Assembly: GCF_900099995.1 (NCBI RefSeq)
Contig: NZ_FNCZ01000002.1
Location: forward strand, 186,001 to 250,000
DNA length: 64,000 bases
Origin: Winogradskyella thalassocola
GTDB taxonomy: Bacteria > Bacteroidota > Bacteroidia > Flavobacteriales > Flavobacteriaceae
Reading direction: 5' to 3'
The position numbers and the translations under genes were made by a program. A model generated the notes under the pieces. The model did no database searches and was not told the origin of the DNA. It saw only the letters and a list, made by a program, of their open reading frames with translations. Shown here one piece after another: positions 51,798 to 59,322 of the stretch; the stretch's first letter is position 1; every line of letters begins with the position of its first letter.

Positions 51798-53114
51798 ATG
51801 AGTACATTTAAAATTGAAGGAGGTCACCAATTAAAAGGTAAAATTCAACCTCAAGGCGCAAAAAACGAAGCTTTACAAATCTTATGTGCAGTGCTCTTAA
51901 CTGCCGAAGAAATTAAGATAGATAACATTCCTGATATTATTGATGTTAATAAACTCATTGCTTTATTAAAAAAGTTGGGTGTTAAAATCAATAAGCTAGA
52001 TAAAGGGTCATATACGTTTAAAGCAGACGAGGTTAATCTAAAATATTTAGAATCTGAAGAGTTCAAAGAAGACGGTAAAGGTTTAAGAGGCTCTATTATG
52101 ATAGTAGGTCCTTTATTAGCACGTTTTGGTAAAGGTTATATTCCTAAGCCAGGTGGTGATAAAATTGGTCGTCGTCGTTTAGATACACACTTTGAAGGTT
52201 TTATTAATCTTGGTGCTAAATTCCGTTATAACAAGGAAGAATTATTTTATGGTGTAGAAGCAAAAAAGCTAAAAGGCGCTTATATGCTTTTAGATGAAGC
52301 TTCTGTTACCGGGACAGCTAATATTGTAATGGCTGCTGTTTTAGCAGAAGGCACAACCACTATTTATAATGCAGCTTGCGAACCGTATTTACAGCAACTT
52401 TGTAAGATGCTGAATCGTATGGGAGCTAAAATCTCAGGGGTTGGTTCTAATTTATTAGTTATAGAAGGAGTTGATGTTTTAGGTGGAACTGAGCATAGAA
52501 TGTTACCAGATATGATTGAGATTGGTAGCTGGATTGGTTTGGCTGCGATGACAAAAAGTGAATTAACCATTACTAATGTGAGTTGGGATGATTTAGGTCA
52601 AATCCCTAATGTATTTAGAAAAATAGGAATTACGGTTGAGCGTCAAGGTGATGATATTCATATACCAGCACATACTGATGGTTATGAAGTACAAAACTTT
52701 ATTGATGGTTCTATTTTAACCATTGCAGATGCACCATGGCCAGGATTTACACCAGATTTATTGAGTATTATCTTAACGGTTTTAACTCAAGCTAGAGGAA
52801 GTGCTGTTGTACATCAAAAAATGTTTGAAAGTCGTTTGTTCTTTGTCGATAAATTGATTGACATGGGAGCAAAGATTATCCTTTGTGATCCCCACAGAGC
52901 TACAGTTATTGGTCATGATTTTAAATCGACATTAAAAGCTACAACCATGACTTCACCGGATATTAGAGCAGGTGTTTCGTTATTAATTGCGGCTTTGTCT
53001 GCAAAAGGCACATCAATTATTCATAATATTGAACAGATCGATAGAGGTTATGAGAATATTGATGAACGTTTAAGAGCTATTGGAGCTAAGATTGAACGTG
53101 TAGAAGGAAATTAG
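51798..53114 (+). CDS. murA: UDP-N-acetylglucosamine 1-carboxyvinyltransferase
   Basis: This enzyme performs the first committed step of peptidoglycan synthesis, transferring enolpyruvate from PEP to UDP-GlcNAc. The 438-residue protein has EPSP-synthase fold landmarks: QPQGAKNEALQILCAVLL (~15-32), SIMIVGPLLARFGKGYI (~99-115), EASVTGTANIVMAAVLAEGT (~162-181) and PWPGFTPDLLSIIL (~313-326). At the position of the catalytic loop Cys (PGGCxIG in E. coli) this protein has PGGDKIG, so Asp replaces the residue that fosfomycin alkylates. Enzymes with this natural Asp are active but resistant. It is the only murA in the window. Confidence 0.96.
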   Translation: MSTFKIEGGHQLKGKIQPQGAKNEALQILCAVLLTAEEIKIDNIPDIIDVNKLIALLKKLGVKINKLDKGSYTFKADEVNLKYLESEEFKEDGKGLRGSIMIVGPLLARFGKGYIPKPGGDKIGRRRLDTHFEGFINLGAKFRYNKEELFYGVEAKKLKGAYMLLDEASVTGTANIVMAAVLAEGTTTIYNAACEPYLQQLCKMLNRMGAKISGVGSNLLVIEGVDVLGGTEHRMLPDMIEIGSWIGLAAMTKSELTITNVSWDDLGQIPNVFRKIGITVERQGDDIHIPAHTDGYEVQNFIDGSILTIADAPWPGFTPDLLSIILTVLTQARGSAVVHQKMFESRLFFVDKLIDMGAKIILCDPHRATVIGHDFKSTLKATTMTSPDIRAGVSLLIAALSAKGTSIIHNIEQIDRGYENIDERLRAIGAKIERVEGN

Positions 53115-53133
53115 AATTCTTAGAATTACGTAT

Positions 53134-53172
53134 AAAAAAAAGCTTCAAGTTTATCTTGAAGCTTTTTTTTTG
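53134..53172. terminator. Bidirectional terminator between murA and the NTF2-like gene
   Basis: AGCTTCAAG, loop TTTAT, CTTGAAGCT, with A run before and T run after. It serves both convergent genes. Confidence 0.92.
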
Positions 53173-53180
53173 ATATCTAT

Positions 53181-53534
53181 TTAATAAAAATATTGCTCAC
53201 TTGTTATTTTTCCTTCGATGACTTCATAGACGCAGACTTCTTGTAGTTGTTGCCTACCTCCGTTTTTAAAAGTGCAATCAAAATCCATTTTAGCCGTAAA
53301 AAAGTTACCAGCGACTAAAGGATTACTAATACTACTAGCGTGAATATCTTCCACGCTATCTATCCATTCTTTACTTTTTTGCCAAACATTTTGTTTCCCA
53401 GTTATAACTTCACCTGGCATTCCAGGCATTTCTCGGCTTACCACATTGTCTGCATATAGCTCGTTAATGCAATCCAAGTTATTACCTTTTTCGCACATTT
53501 CTTTCCATTTTTTTGCAACTCCCCAAGTATTCAT
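53181..53534 (-). CDS. NTF2-like/SnoaL-type protein
   Basis: The 117-residue protein has WKEMCEKGNNLDCINELYAD (~11-30), MPGMPGEVITGKQNVWQKSK (~37-56) and a C-terminal beta sheet (FDCTFKNGGRQQLQEVCVYE). This is the cone-shaped NTF2-like fold that binds small molecules, with possible isomerase activity. No catalytic Asp/His pair can be assigned with confidence. It is a single-gene unit on the minus strand. Confidence 0.8.
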   Translation of the reverse strand: MNTWGVAKKWKEMCEKGNNLDCINELYADNVVSREMPGMPGEVITGKQNVWQKSKEWIDSVEDIHASSISNPLVAGNFFTAKMDFDCTFKNGGRQQLQEVCVYEVIEGKITSEQYFY

Positions 53535-53623
53535 AACATTTCGATTTTAAGTTCGTGCTTTAAAGTTAATAAAAAGTTTGTTTTTCCATCTGAAATAATG
53601 ATTGAGTTTTTTTACACAACACT

Positions 53624-53653
53624 AAAAAAGCCCCGAAGACTAATCAGGGCTTT
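53624..53653 (-). terminator. Intrinsic terminator after the class I photolyase gene
   Basis: AAAGCCC (53627-53633) and GGGCTTT (53647-53653) pair with a 13-base loop; on the minus strand a T run follows. A second dyad AAGACC-TTAAC-GGTCTT lies nearby (53685-53701). Confidence 0.75.
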
Positions 53654-53764
53654 AAAATTGTTTATTGAAATGGTTATTTCAGTTAAGACCTTAACGGTCT
53701 TGTATATAGCAACGTTAACTTTTTGATTTTATTATAATTTACCTCAATTACTTTTTACGTCTTA

Positions 53765-55069
53765 TTAAGCTAATGCTGTTTTATAGGTTTCTAAACAGCG
53801 TTCTCGTGCCATTTTATGATCGACCATAGGCTGAGGATAGGTGAGTTCTTGATATTCTGGAACCCATTCTTTTATGTAATCGTGATTTTTATCAAATTTC
53901 TGAATCTGAGTGGTGGGATTAAAAATTCTAAAATACGGAGCAGCATCAACTCCACAGCCTGCAACCCATTGCCAATTGCCAACATTACTTGCCATATCGT
54001 AATCGTGTAATTTCTCAGCGAAGTAGGCTTCTCCCCAACGCCAATCTATTAATAGATGTTTACATAAAAAACTACCAACAAGCATGCGAACACGGTTGTG
54101 CATAAAACCTGTTTCATTGAGCTGTCGCATGCCTGCATCTACTAAGGGATAACCCGTTTGGCCGTCGCACCATTTTTTAAATTCGTCTTCATTATTACGC
54201 CATTCAATTCTGTCGTATTTTGGTTTAAAGGCATTGTCTACAGTTTGTGGGAAATGCCATAGAATAGCCATAAAAAATTCGCGCCAAATCAATTCTTGCC
54301 AAAATATTTCATTCTGTTCCGCAATCGCTTTTTTCACCATTTTACGAATGCTTACTGTTCCAAATCGTAAATGCGGACCTAAACGCGATGTGGAGTCTTT
54401 TGCAGGGAAGTTTCGTGTGGCTTCATAATCTTGAATCAATGTCGGAGTGACCTCATAATCTTTAATTTCTTGATTGGATTTTTCGAAACCAATATCTGAT
54501 AAACTAAGATTAGGTAATCGACTATGTGCAATTAAATTATTTAAATACGAATTGGTATAGTAAATTTCTAATGCAATAGTTTGAAATTTTTCTTTCCAAG
54601 TCCGCATATAAGGTGTGTAAACCAAATACGGATTACCATCCTTTTTTACGACTTCGTTTTTTTCAAAAATGACTTGATCTTTAAATGTTTTGAATTCAAT
54701 AGAATGCTTTTCTAAGAACGTTTTAATTTTAGTATCGCGTTCCTTGGCGTACGGTTCGTAATCGTGATTGGTATACACCGTTTCAATCTCGTAGTCTTCT
54801 AATAATTGCTCAAAAATAACTTCAGGTTTACCATGAAATATTGCAATACTACTGTCGTGTTCATCTTGTAATGTTTGCCTCATATTTTGAAGCGTTTGAT
54901 GGATAAATGTCACGCGCGCATCGTCTTTAGGTAAGCGTTCTAAAATCTCAGTATCGAAAATGAAAATTGGAAGTACTTGATGAGCTCCGCTTAGCGCTTC
55001 ATAAAACCCAAGATTATCATCTAGTCTTAAGTCTCTTCTAAACCAAAATATATTTGTTTTTTTACTCAT
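53765..55069 (-). CDS. Class I CPD photolyase/cryptochrome
   Basis: This light-driven flavoprotein splits cyclobutane pyrimidine dimers. The 434-residue protein has an N-terminal Rossmann domain (WFRRDLRLDDNLGFYEAL, ~6-23) for the antenna pigment and a C-terminal FAD domain. The FAD domain includes RLGPHLRFGTVSIRKM (~228-243), WQELIWREFFMAIL (~256-269), GYPLVDAGMRQLNETGFMHN and DYDMASNVGNWQWVAGCGVD (~368-387), with Asn and Asp of the FAD site. The WxxxY type C-end is normal. It is the first of three photolyase-family proteins on this strand and ends the cluster. Confidence 0.93.
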   Translation of the reverse strand: MSKKTNIFWFRRDLRLDDNLGFYEALSGAHQVLPIFIFDTEILERLPKDDARVTFIHQTLQNMRQTLQDEHDSSIAIFHGKPEVIFEQLLEDYEIETVYTNHDYEPYAKERDTKIKTFLEKHSIEFKTFKDQVIFEKNEVVKKDGNPYLVYTPYMRTWKEKFQTIALEIYYTNSYLNNLIAHSRLPNLSLSDIGFEKSNQEIKDYEVTPTLIQDYEATRNFPAKDSTSRLGPHLRFGTVSIRKMVKKAIAEQNEIFWQELIWREFFMAILWHFPQTVDNAFKPKYDRIEWRNNEDEFKKWCDGQTGYPLVDAGMRQLNETGFMHNRVRMLVGSFLCKHLLIDWRWGEAYFAEKLHDYDMASNVGNWQWVAGCGVDAAPYFRIFNPTTQIQKFDKNHDYIKEWVPEYQELTYPQPMVDHKMARERCLETYKTALA

Positions 55070-55118
55070 TTAAAATGCTGATTTAATTTGTGATTGAACG
55101 CGATAGAACTGATGTATT

Positions 55119-55586
55119 TTATTTGTTGTAAGCTCCAAATAACGCTTCCAACTTTTGAGTTCTATAATTAAATATTTCTTCCAATTTTGGTTGTACTAAA
55201 AACGGATGCACGAGTTGTCCTAGTATTCCCATTGGTAATTTGTAATCTATAATATCTTCCATTTCAACACCACCATCAATCTCTTTTATAAAATGTTTAT
55301 GATGCCAAAGTGCATAAGGACCAAAACGTTGTTCATCTACAAAATACTCATGGTCTTTTACATGAGTAATTTCAGTTACCCATTTGGTTTTAATTCCTAA
55401 AACAGGTGTAACAATATATTGAATGATTTGACCAGGAAACATAGGTTTATCTGCACCAGAAAGGATATTAAACCCCATATAATCTGGGGTAATCACTTTT
55501 AAATTAGCAGGACTAGATAGAAACTCCCAAGCTTGTTCAACTGAAATAGGAAGCTTTTGTTTTTTGTGTAGGGTGTATATTTTCAT
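55119..55586 (-). CDS. SRPBCC family protein
   Basis: The 155-residue protein resembles the START-like ligand-binding fold found next to photolyase genes in flavobacteria. It has LPISVEQAWEFLSSPANLKV (~12-31), ITPDYMGFNIL, DEQRFGPYALWHHKHFIKEI (~89-108) and DIIDYKLPMGILGQLVHPFL (~116-135). No membrane helix or signal. Likely it binds a hydrophobic compound such as a pigment or lipid, but no ligand can be named. It sits 49 bp upstream of the photolyase gene, same strand, so co-expressed. Confidence 0.82.
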   Translation of the reverse strand: MKIYTLHKKQKLPISVEQAWEFLSSPANLKVITPDYMGFNILSGADKPMFPGQIIQYIVTPVLGIKTKWVTEITHVKDHEYFVDEQRFGPYALWHHKHFIKEIDGGVEMEDIIDYKLPMGILGQLVHPFLVQPKLEEIFNYRTQKLEALFGAYNK

Positions 55587-55662
55587 AGCGTATTAGATAT
55601 TCAAAATAAATGGATATTTCGTAGATAAAAGTATAAGAAGGAAAGTTGTGCAAAGCTTGATT

Positions 55663-56127
55663 CTAATTATTAAAAACAACATAACCATTTAACGACGTGG
55701 CAATGCACAGCCAAATGATATAAGGAAGCAATAGATATTTTAATCGACTTAATCTATCATCTCCAAAGGTGATAAAGAAGTACATAATGACTAAGGTTAA
55801 TAAAATGATATTGACTAAAGCTAAGTTGGGGAGTTGTTGATTGAAGAATAAATAATTCCAACTTACATTCAGTACAACTGCGATGGTATAAATACTTATT
55901 ACAAATTTAGAATTACGAATCGTAAATAAATAACTGAGATATACCGAAAAACAAATCATAATGAGTGTCCAAGTCGCTCCAAAGACCCAACCAGGTGGAG
56001 TCCAAGGTGCTTTGTTTAAATTAGAATACCACTCACCTGTAATGGCATCACCCATAAAGAAACTTCCCAGTGCAAGTCCGGCAAAATTGATAATTAGAAA
56101 CAGTATGAAGAGATAGACTTTTTTCAA
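55663..56127 (-). CDS. TspO/MBR family membrane protein
   Basis: The 154-residue protein has five membrane helices. It has the TspO signature WTPPGWVFGATWTLIMICFS (~41-60) with the conserved WxPPxxxFxxxW, SWNYLFFNQQ (~88-97) and LPYIIWLCIATSLNGYVVFN at the end. TspO proteins bind tetrapyrroles and steroids and are linked to light and oxidative stress responses. This fits the photolyase and peroxidase neighbourhood. Length is standard. Confidence 0.92.
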   Translation of the reverse strand: MKKVYLFILFLIINFAGLALGSFFMGDAITGEWYSNLNKAPWTPPGWVFGATWTLIMICFSVYLSYLFTIRNSKFVISIYTIAVVLNVSWNYLFFNQQLPNLALVNIILLTLVIMYFFITFGDDRLSRLKYLLLPYIIWLCIATSLNGYVVFNN

Positions 56128-56128
56128 C

Positions 56129-56299
56129 TTATGATTGGTTTAATTTATCAATTTTATCAGCAATTAATTGGGCTTCAGCATATTTTTTGTCGCTTTCAGC
56201 TCTGTTCGTTGCAGAAAGCTTATGCCAATCCGCCATAAGTTTTTCATATTGTTTGTGAAGTTTGTCGGCTTCCGATGGTTTCTTAAATAATCCGAACAT
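56129..56299 (-). CDS. Small DUF6435/Lacal_2735 family protein
   Basis: The 56-residue protein begins MFGLFKKPSEADKLHKQYEK and continues with LSATNRAESDKKYAEAQLIA. It is wholly helical and charged, as in the small Bacteroidetes family first named after Lacinutrix (Lacal_2735). The ORF is below 60 codons. It lies between tspO and the glutathione peroxidase gene on the same strand, with gaps of 1 and 6 bp, so it is clearly part of the unit. Function unknown; a coiled-coil dimer is likely. Confidence 0.8.
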   Translation of the reverse strand: MFGLFKKPSEADKLHKQYEKLMADWHKLSATNRAESDKKYAEAQLIADKIDKLNQS

Positions 56300-56305
56300 A
56301 GTTAT

Positions 56306-56794
56306 TTATTTTAAATACTTTAATAGTCTTGAACTCGTAGGGCTTGTAATAGAGTAGTAGTAATTTAAAAATTCACCATGTTCGTCTATTAAATATTTCT
56401 GAAAATTCCACTTTACAGTAGAATTCTGTTTTCCGTTATTAGATTTTTGAGTCAACCAAGCATATAATGGATGTTGATTTTCTCCTTTTACGTCAATCTT
56501 TTCAGTAATTAAAAATGTGATACCATAATTGATTTCGCAGAATTCTTGTATTTCGCTAGCCTCTCCTGGTTCTTGTTTTCCAAATTGATTACAAGGCACA
56601 CCAATAATAACTAGTGTATCTTTGTAGGTGTCTTGTAAATTTTGTAAATCTTTGTACTGTGATGTAAATCCACATTTGGACGCCACGTTTACAAATAGTA
56701 TTTTTTTACCTTGAAACTGATGAAGGTCTATAGGCTTTCCTTGCAAGCTATTAATTTTAATATCGTAAAGTGGTTGTGTTGCTGTCGTCATCAT
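56306..56794 (-). CDS. Glutathione peroxidase-family thiol peroxidase
   Basis: The 162-residue protein has NVASKCGFTSQYKDLQNLQD (~36-55) with the peroxidatic Cys (not selenocysteine), GVPCNQFGKQEPG (~79-91) with a second Cys and Gln, and WNFQKYLIDEHGEFL (~129-143) with the catalytic Trp-Asn. The family reduces hydrogen and lipid peroxides; bacterial Cys forms usually use thioredoxin rather than glutathione. No signal peptide, so cytoplasmic. Its place in the light-stress unit suggests a role against photo-oxidative damage. Confidence 0.93.
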   Translation of the reverse strand: MMTTATQPLYDIKINSLQGKPIDLHQFQGKKILFVNVASKCGFTSQYKDLQNLQDTYKDTLVIIGVPCNQFGKQEPGEASEIQEFCEINYGITFLITEKIDVKGENQHPLYAWLTQKSNNGKQNSTVKWNFQKYLIDEHGEFLNYYYSITSPTSSRLLKYLK

Positions 56795-56842
56795 TTTATT
56801 ATAGTGTTAATGATAATCTAGTTGCCTTAACTAAAAGTGTTT

Positions 56843-57529
56843 CTACAATTTAAAACTTACAATGCCGCAATCCATTTCAAATATCTGACCAGAAAGCGAT
56901 GCTGCTTTATCAGATAATAAAAATGCGGCCATGCCTGCAACTTCTTCCGGTTGTAAATACTTCTTAAGCGGATGGCGCTCATTCATATTTTCAATCATTC
57001 GATCGTTACGTAGTAATTTGGAAGCCAATTCTGTATCCGTTACTGTAGGTGCAATAGCATTAACTCTTATTAGAGGTGCTAATTCTGCTCCTAATGATTT
57101 TGTTAAACCTTCAACTGCCGATTTAGACGCTGCTACACTGGCATGATAAGGCATACCAAGTTTAGCTGCAACGGTACTAAAAAGTACAATTGAGGGATGT
57201 GTTCCATTTTTTAAAGCTGGTATGTATTTCTGAATCGCTCTAACAGCTCCGATGACATTGATTTCAAAATCATTTTTAAAATCGTCTACTGTTAACCGGT
57301 TAATTGGCTTTAAGTTGATGCTTCCAGGACAATACACTAAGCCATCGGCTTCATCTATGTCTGGTAATTCATCTGCTAGAATGTCGCAACTGTAATGTTT
57401 TAAGTTAGGATGCGATTCTTCTGGTGCTGTTCTGCTGATATTTACAATTTCATCATAAAAAGAAAGCAAAGCTATAACAATTGCTTTGCCAATACCTTTG
57501 CTTCCTCCTATAACTATTAACCGTTTCAT
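56843..57529 (-). CDS. Short-chain dehydrogenase/reductase (SDR)
   Basis: This NAD(P)-dependent oxidoreductase has 228 residues. The cofactor motif is VIGGSKGIGKAIVIALLS (~5-22), the central strand GLVYCPGSIN (~63-72), catalytic Ser in VLFSTVAAKLG (~115-125), and a Tyr-x-x-x-Lys equivalent in YHASVAASKSAVEGL (~128-142). There Tyr is seen as Y128 and Lys as K136, so the spacing is not the classical one and the active site may differ. It ends IFEMDCGI, a common C-end. Substrate unknown; it precedes the 77-residue and folE genes within one unit. Confidence 0.82.
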   Translation of the reverse strand: MKRLIVIGGSKGIGKAIVIALLSFYDEIVNISRTAPEESHPNLKHYSCDILADELPDIDEADGLVYCPGSINLKPINRLTVDDFKNDFEINVIGAVRAIQKYIPALKNGTHPSIVLFSTVAAKLGMPYHASVAASKSAVEGLTKSLGAELAPLIRVNAIAPTVTDTELASKLLRNDRMIENMNERHPLKKYLQPEEVAGMAAFLLSDKAASLSGQIFEMDCGIVSFKL

Positions 57530-57535
57530 AAAATA

Positions 57536-57769
57536 TTATGAGGTAGCAGTTAACGGTCGTCCCTTTAAACGTTTTTCAATTTTTTGTTTTATCACAGTAA
57601 GACGCTTCATTAAATCCATTAGTTTGGCGTCTTTCTTTTCTTTGTATAATTCGTTGACTTCTAGGATAAGGTCTTTTGCCTCTCTTGCAGCCATAATTCT
57701 ATCACTTGTTGTTTTAAATGAAAATTTTCTGTTTTCAAATTCTATAGCTTTTTCTATTGTTGTTTCCAT
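57536..57769 (-). CDS. Conserved small helical protein
   Basis: The 77-residue protein is very helical and charged: METTIEKAIEFENRKFSFKT, then SDRIMAAREAKDLILEVNEL and DLMKRLTVIKQKIEKRLKGR. It follows folE by 3 bp and precedes the SDR by 6 bp, so it is a regular member of the unit and conserved in flavobacteria as far as I recall. No family function is known. The minus-strand frame is supported by the tight spacing, and the antisense ORF across it is a shadow. Confidence 0.7.
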   Translation of the reverse strand: METTIEKAIEFENRKFSFKTTSDRIMAAREAKDLILEVNELYKEKKDAKLMDLMKRLTVIKQKIEKRLKGRPLTATS

Positions 57770-57772
57770 AGC

Positions 57773-58465
57773 TTAATTGTTTATATAGTTTTGTAATTCT
57801 AAAATTTTTGAAGCGTTACTAAATTCGCCTCCATAATATGTTGTTACTGTTGTAGACGTGTCATCTTGGACACCTCTAGACGACACACATAAGTGTTTTG
57901 CGTCTATAATTACAGCAACGTCTTCGGTTTCTAAAACCGTTTTTAGTTCGTTTGCAATCTGATTAGTTAAGCGCTCTTGTACTTGTGGTCGCTTAGCATA
58001 ATATTGAACAATTCGGTTTAATTTTGAAAGTCCAATTACCTTACCAGATGATTTATAAGCAATATGTGCTTTTCCTATAATAGGCACAAAATGATGCTCA
58101 CAATTAGAGTAGAAGGTAATATTTTTTTCTACTAACATCTGATTATATTGATATTTATTATCAAAAAGTGTCACTTTTGGCTTGTTTTCAGGGTCTAAAC
58201 CCGAAAATATTTCTTCAACATACATCTTTGCAACACGATCTGGTGTGCCTTGCAGAGAATCATCAGTTAAATCTAAACCTAGCACATCCATTATTTCTGA
58301 AAATAAAATAGAGATACGTTCTTTCTTATCGCTATTAGACATTTCAAAAGCATTGGGCTTCATTGGTGTGTCTAAACTTGTAAATAAATGATCATCTCCG
58401 ATGTCTTCTTTATTAAATCCATTAAGTGTAAGACCGTTTATTTTGGAATTTTTTTCTGTAATCAT
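57773..58465 (-). CDS. folE: GTP cyclohydrolase I
   Basis: The enzyme converts GTP to dihydroneopterin triphosphate, the first step of tetrahydrofolate synthesis. The 230-residue protein has GTPDRVAKMYVEEIFSGL (~73-90), FYSNCEHHFVPIIGKAHIAY with zinc Cys and catalytic His (~120-139), RIVQYYAKRPQVQERLTNQI (~152-171) and DAKHLCVSSRGVQD with the second zinc Cys (~192-205). All zinc and catalytic residues are present. Placed with three photolyases, it may also feed the folate antenna pigment (MTHF) of these enzymes. Confidence 0.96.
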   Translation of the reverse strand: MITEKNSKINGLTLNGFNKEDIGDDHLFTSLDTPMKPNAFEMSNSDKKERISILFSEIMDVLGLDLTDDSLQGTPDRVAKMYVEEIFSGLDPENKPKVTLFDNKYQYNQMLVEKNITFYSNCEHHFVPIIGKAHIAYKSSGKVIGLSKLNRIVQYYAKRPQVQERLTNQIANELKTVLETEDVAVIIDAKHLCVSSRGVQDDTSTTVTTYYGGEFSNASKILELQNYINN

Positions 58466-58520
58466 AGAATCTTTTTAATGTGCTGTCTTTAAGTACTCCA
58501 GTCTTAAATCAAAGCACGTG

Positions 58521-58793
58521 TTAACGTTTTGAAATAGAGTTATTTGTTATTGTTCTTTGCCTCGAACATTTAAATCTGCCCTCCTCAAATGTTCTTTTTT
58601 TACTGTGTTTAGTGGCTCTACCTTGTACTCTTGTTCTCCACAATCTAAAGCTGCTCGGTTTTAATTCTTTTCGCATTAAATTAATAACCTCTTGTTCTTT
58701 TAATGCAAATTGAAATGTTATAGCATCGAAAGGTGTTCTATCTTCCCATGCCATTTCAATAATTCTGTCAATGTCCTTAAGTTCTAAATTCAT
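58521..58793 (-). CDS. TIGR03643 family small protein
   Basis: The 90-residue protein matches the small family usually beside photolyases: LKDIDRIIEMAWEDRTPFDA (~5-24), FALKEQEVINLMRKELKPSS (~29-48), FRLWRTRVQGRATKHSKKR (~49-67). The terminal part is basic. It looks like a DNA-binding helix-turn-helix of the sigma or transposase type, but no function is shown. Its start overlaps the preceding 143-residue gene by 4 bp (ATGA type), so they are coupled. Confidence 0.85.
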   Translation of the reverse strand: MNLELKDIDRIIEMAWEDRTPFDAITFQFALKEQEVINLMRKELKPSSFRLWRTRVQGRATKHSKKRTFEEGRFKCSRQRTITNNSISKR

Positions 58794-59221
58794 AATCCTT
58801 GAGGCATTGCATAATGCATGTCATACTTTACTTTTTCGTCAATTAACTTATCAAAAAACTTCTTATTCTCTTTGAAGGTTTTATCAGCTCTAAAATGCAC
58901 AAATTTTCCTTGTGCATGTATACTAGATCCATTGATTTTATATATAACGAGATGGTAATAAGGAATAACCCAAGTAAATTTTTTCAATTTTTTATTAATT
59001 CTTATTAGAATTCCTTTAGGTCTCAATTCAATATTTCCATAATTGCTATCCGAAACTACATTCATCATGGATTGCATATTCGGACTTACTTTATCAATGA
59101 TCATGCGCTTTGAACCTACACCATTCATTTTCAATTTCTGTACCAAACTAAAAGAACTGCCAACTAAGTCTGCAATAATCTCTTTATGTTCAGTATTATA
59201 ATGTGTAGTGTTTAATATCAT
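58790..59221 (-). CDS. Conserved hypothetical protein
   Basis: The 143-residue protein has no recognised domain. Features: NTTHYNTEHKEIIADLVGSS at the N-end, KMNGVGSKRMIIDKVSPNM in the middle and a beta-rich PKGILIRINKKLKKFTWVIP (~69-88), then HFRADKTFKENKKFFDKLID. It has no membrane segment. It starts right after the operator-like promoter at 59229-59271 and is coupled to the TIGR03643 gene. Position suggests it opens the unit with folE and the SDR, but the gap to folE (55 bp) leaves room for an internal start. Confidence 0.6.
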   Translation of the reverse strand: MILNTTHYNTEHKEIIADLVGSSFSLVQKLKMNGVGSKRMIIDKVSPNMQSMMNVVSDSNYGNIELRPKGILIRINKKLKKFTWVIPYYHLVIYKINGSSIHAQGKFVHFRADKTFKENKKFFDKLIDEKVKYDMHYAMPQGL

Positions 59222-59228
59222 AGCGTCT

Positions 59229-59271
59229 CAAATATACAAAACGTTTAACGATTTTGTTATATTGTTAAACG
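59229..59271 (-). promoter_or_regulatory. Promoter with inverted-repeat operator CGTTTAAC-N14-GTTAAACG
   Basis: On the minus strand TATATTTG (59236-59229) is a perfect -7 box. The inverted repeat CGTTTAAC (59242-59249) and GTTAAACG (59264-59271) covers the -33 area, where the TTG is missing. This suggests a regulator-dependent promoter, which would fit light or stress control. Confidence 0.6.
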
Positions 59272-59322
59272 AAAATTAACAGATAATTATGACTATAAAG
59301 TTTACTTAATGAGGCCGTATAG

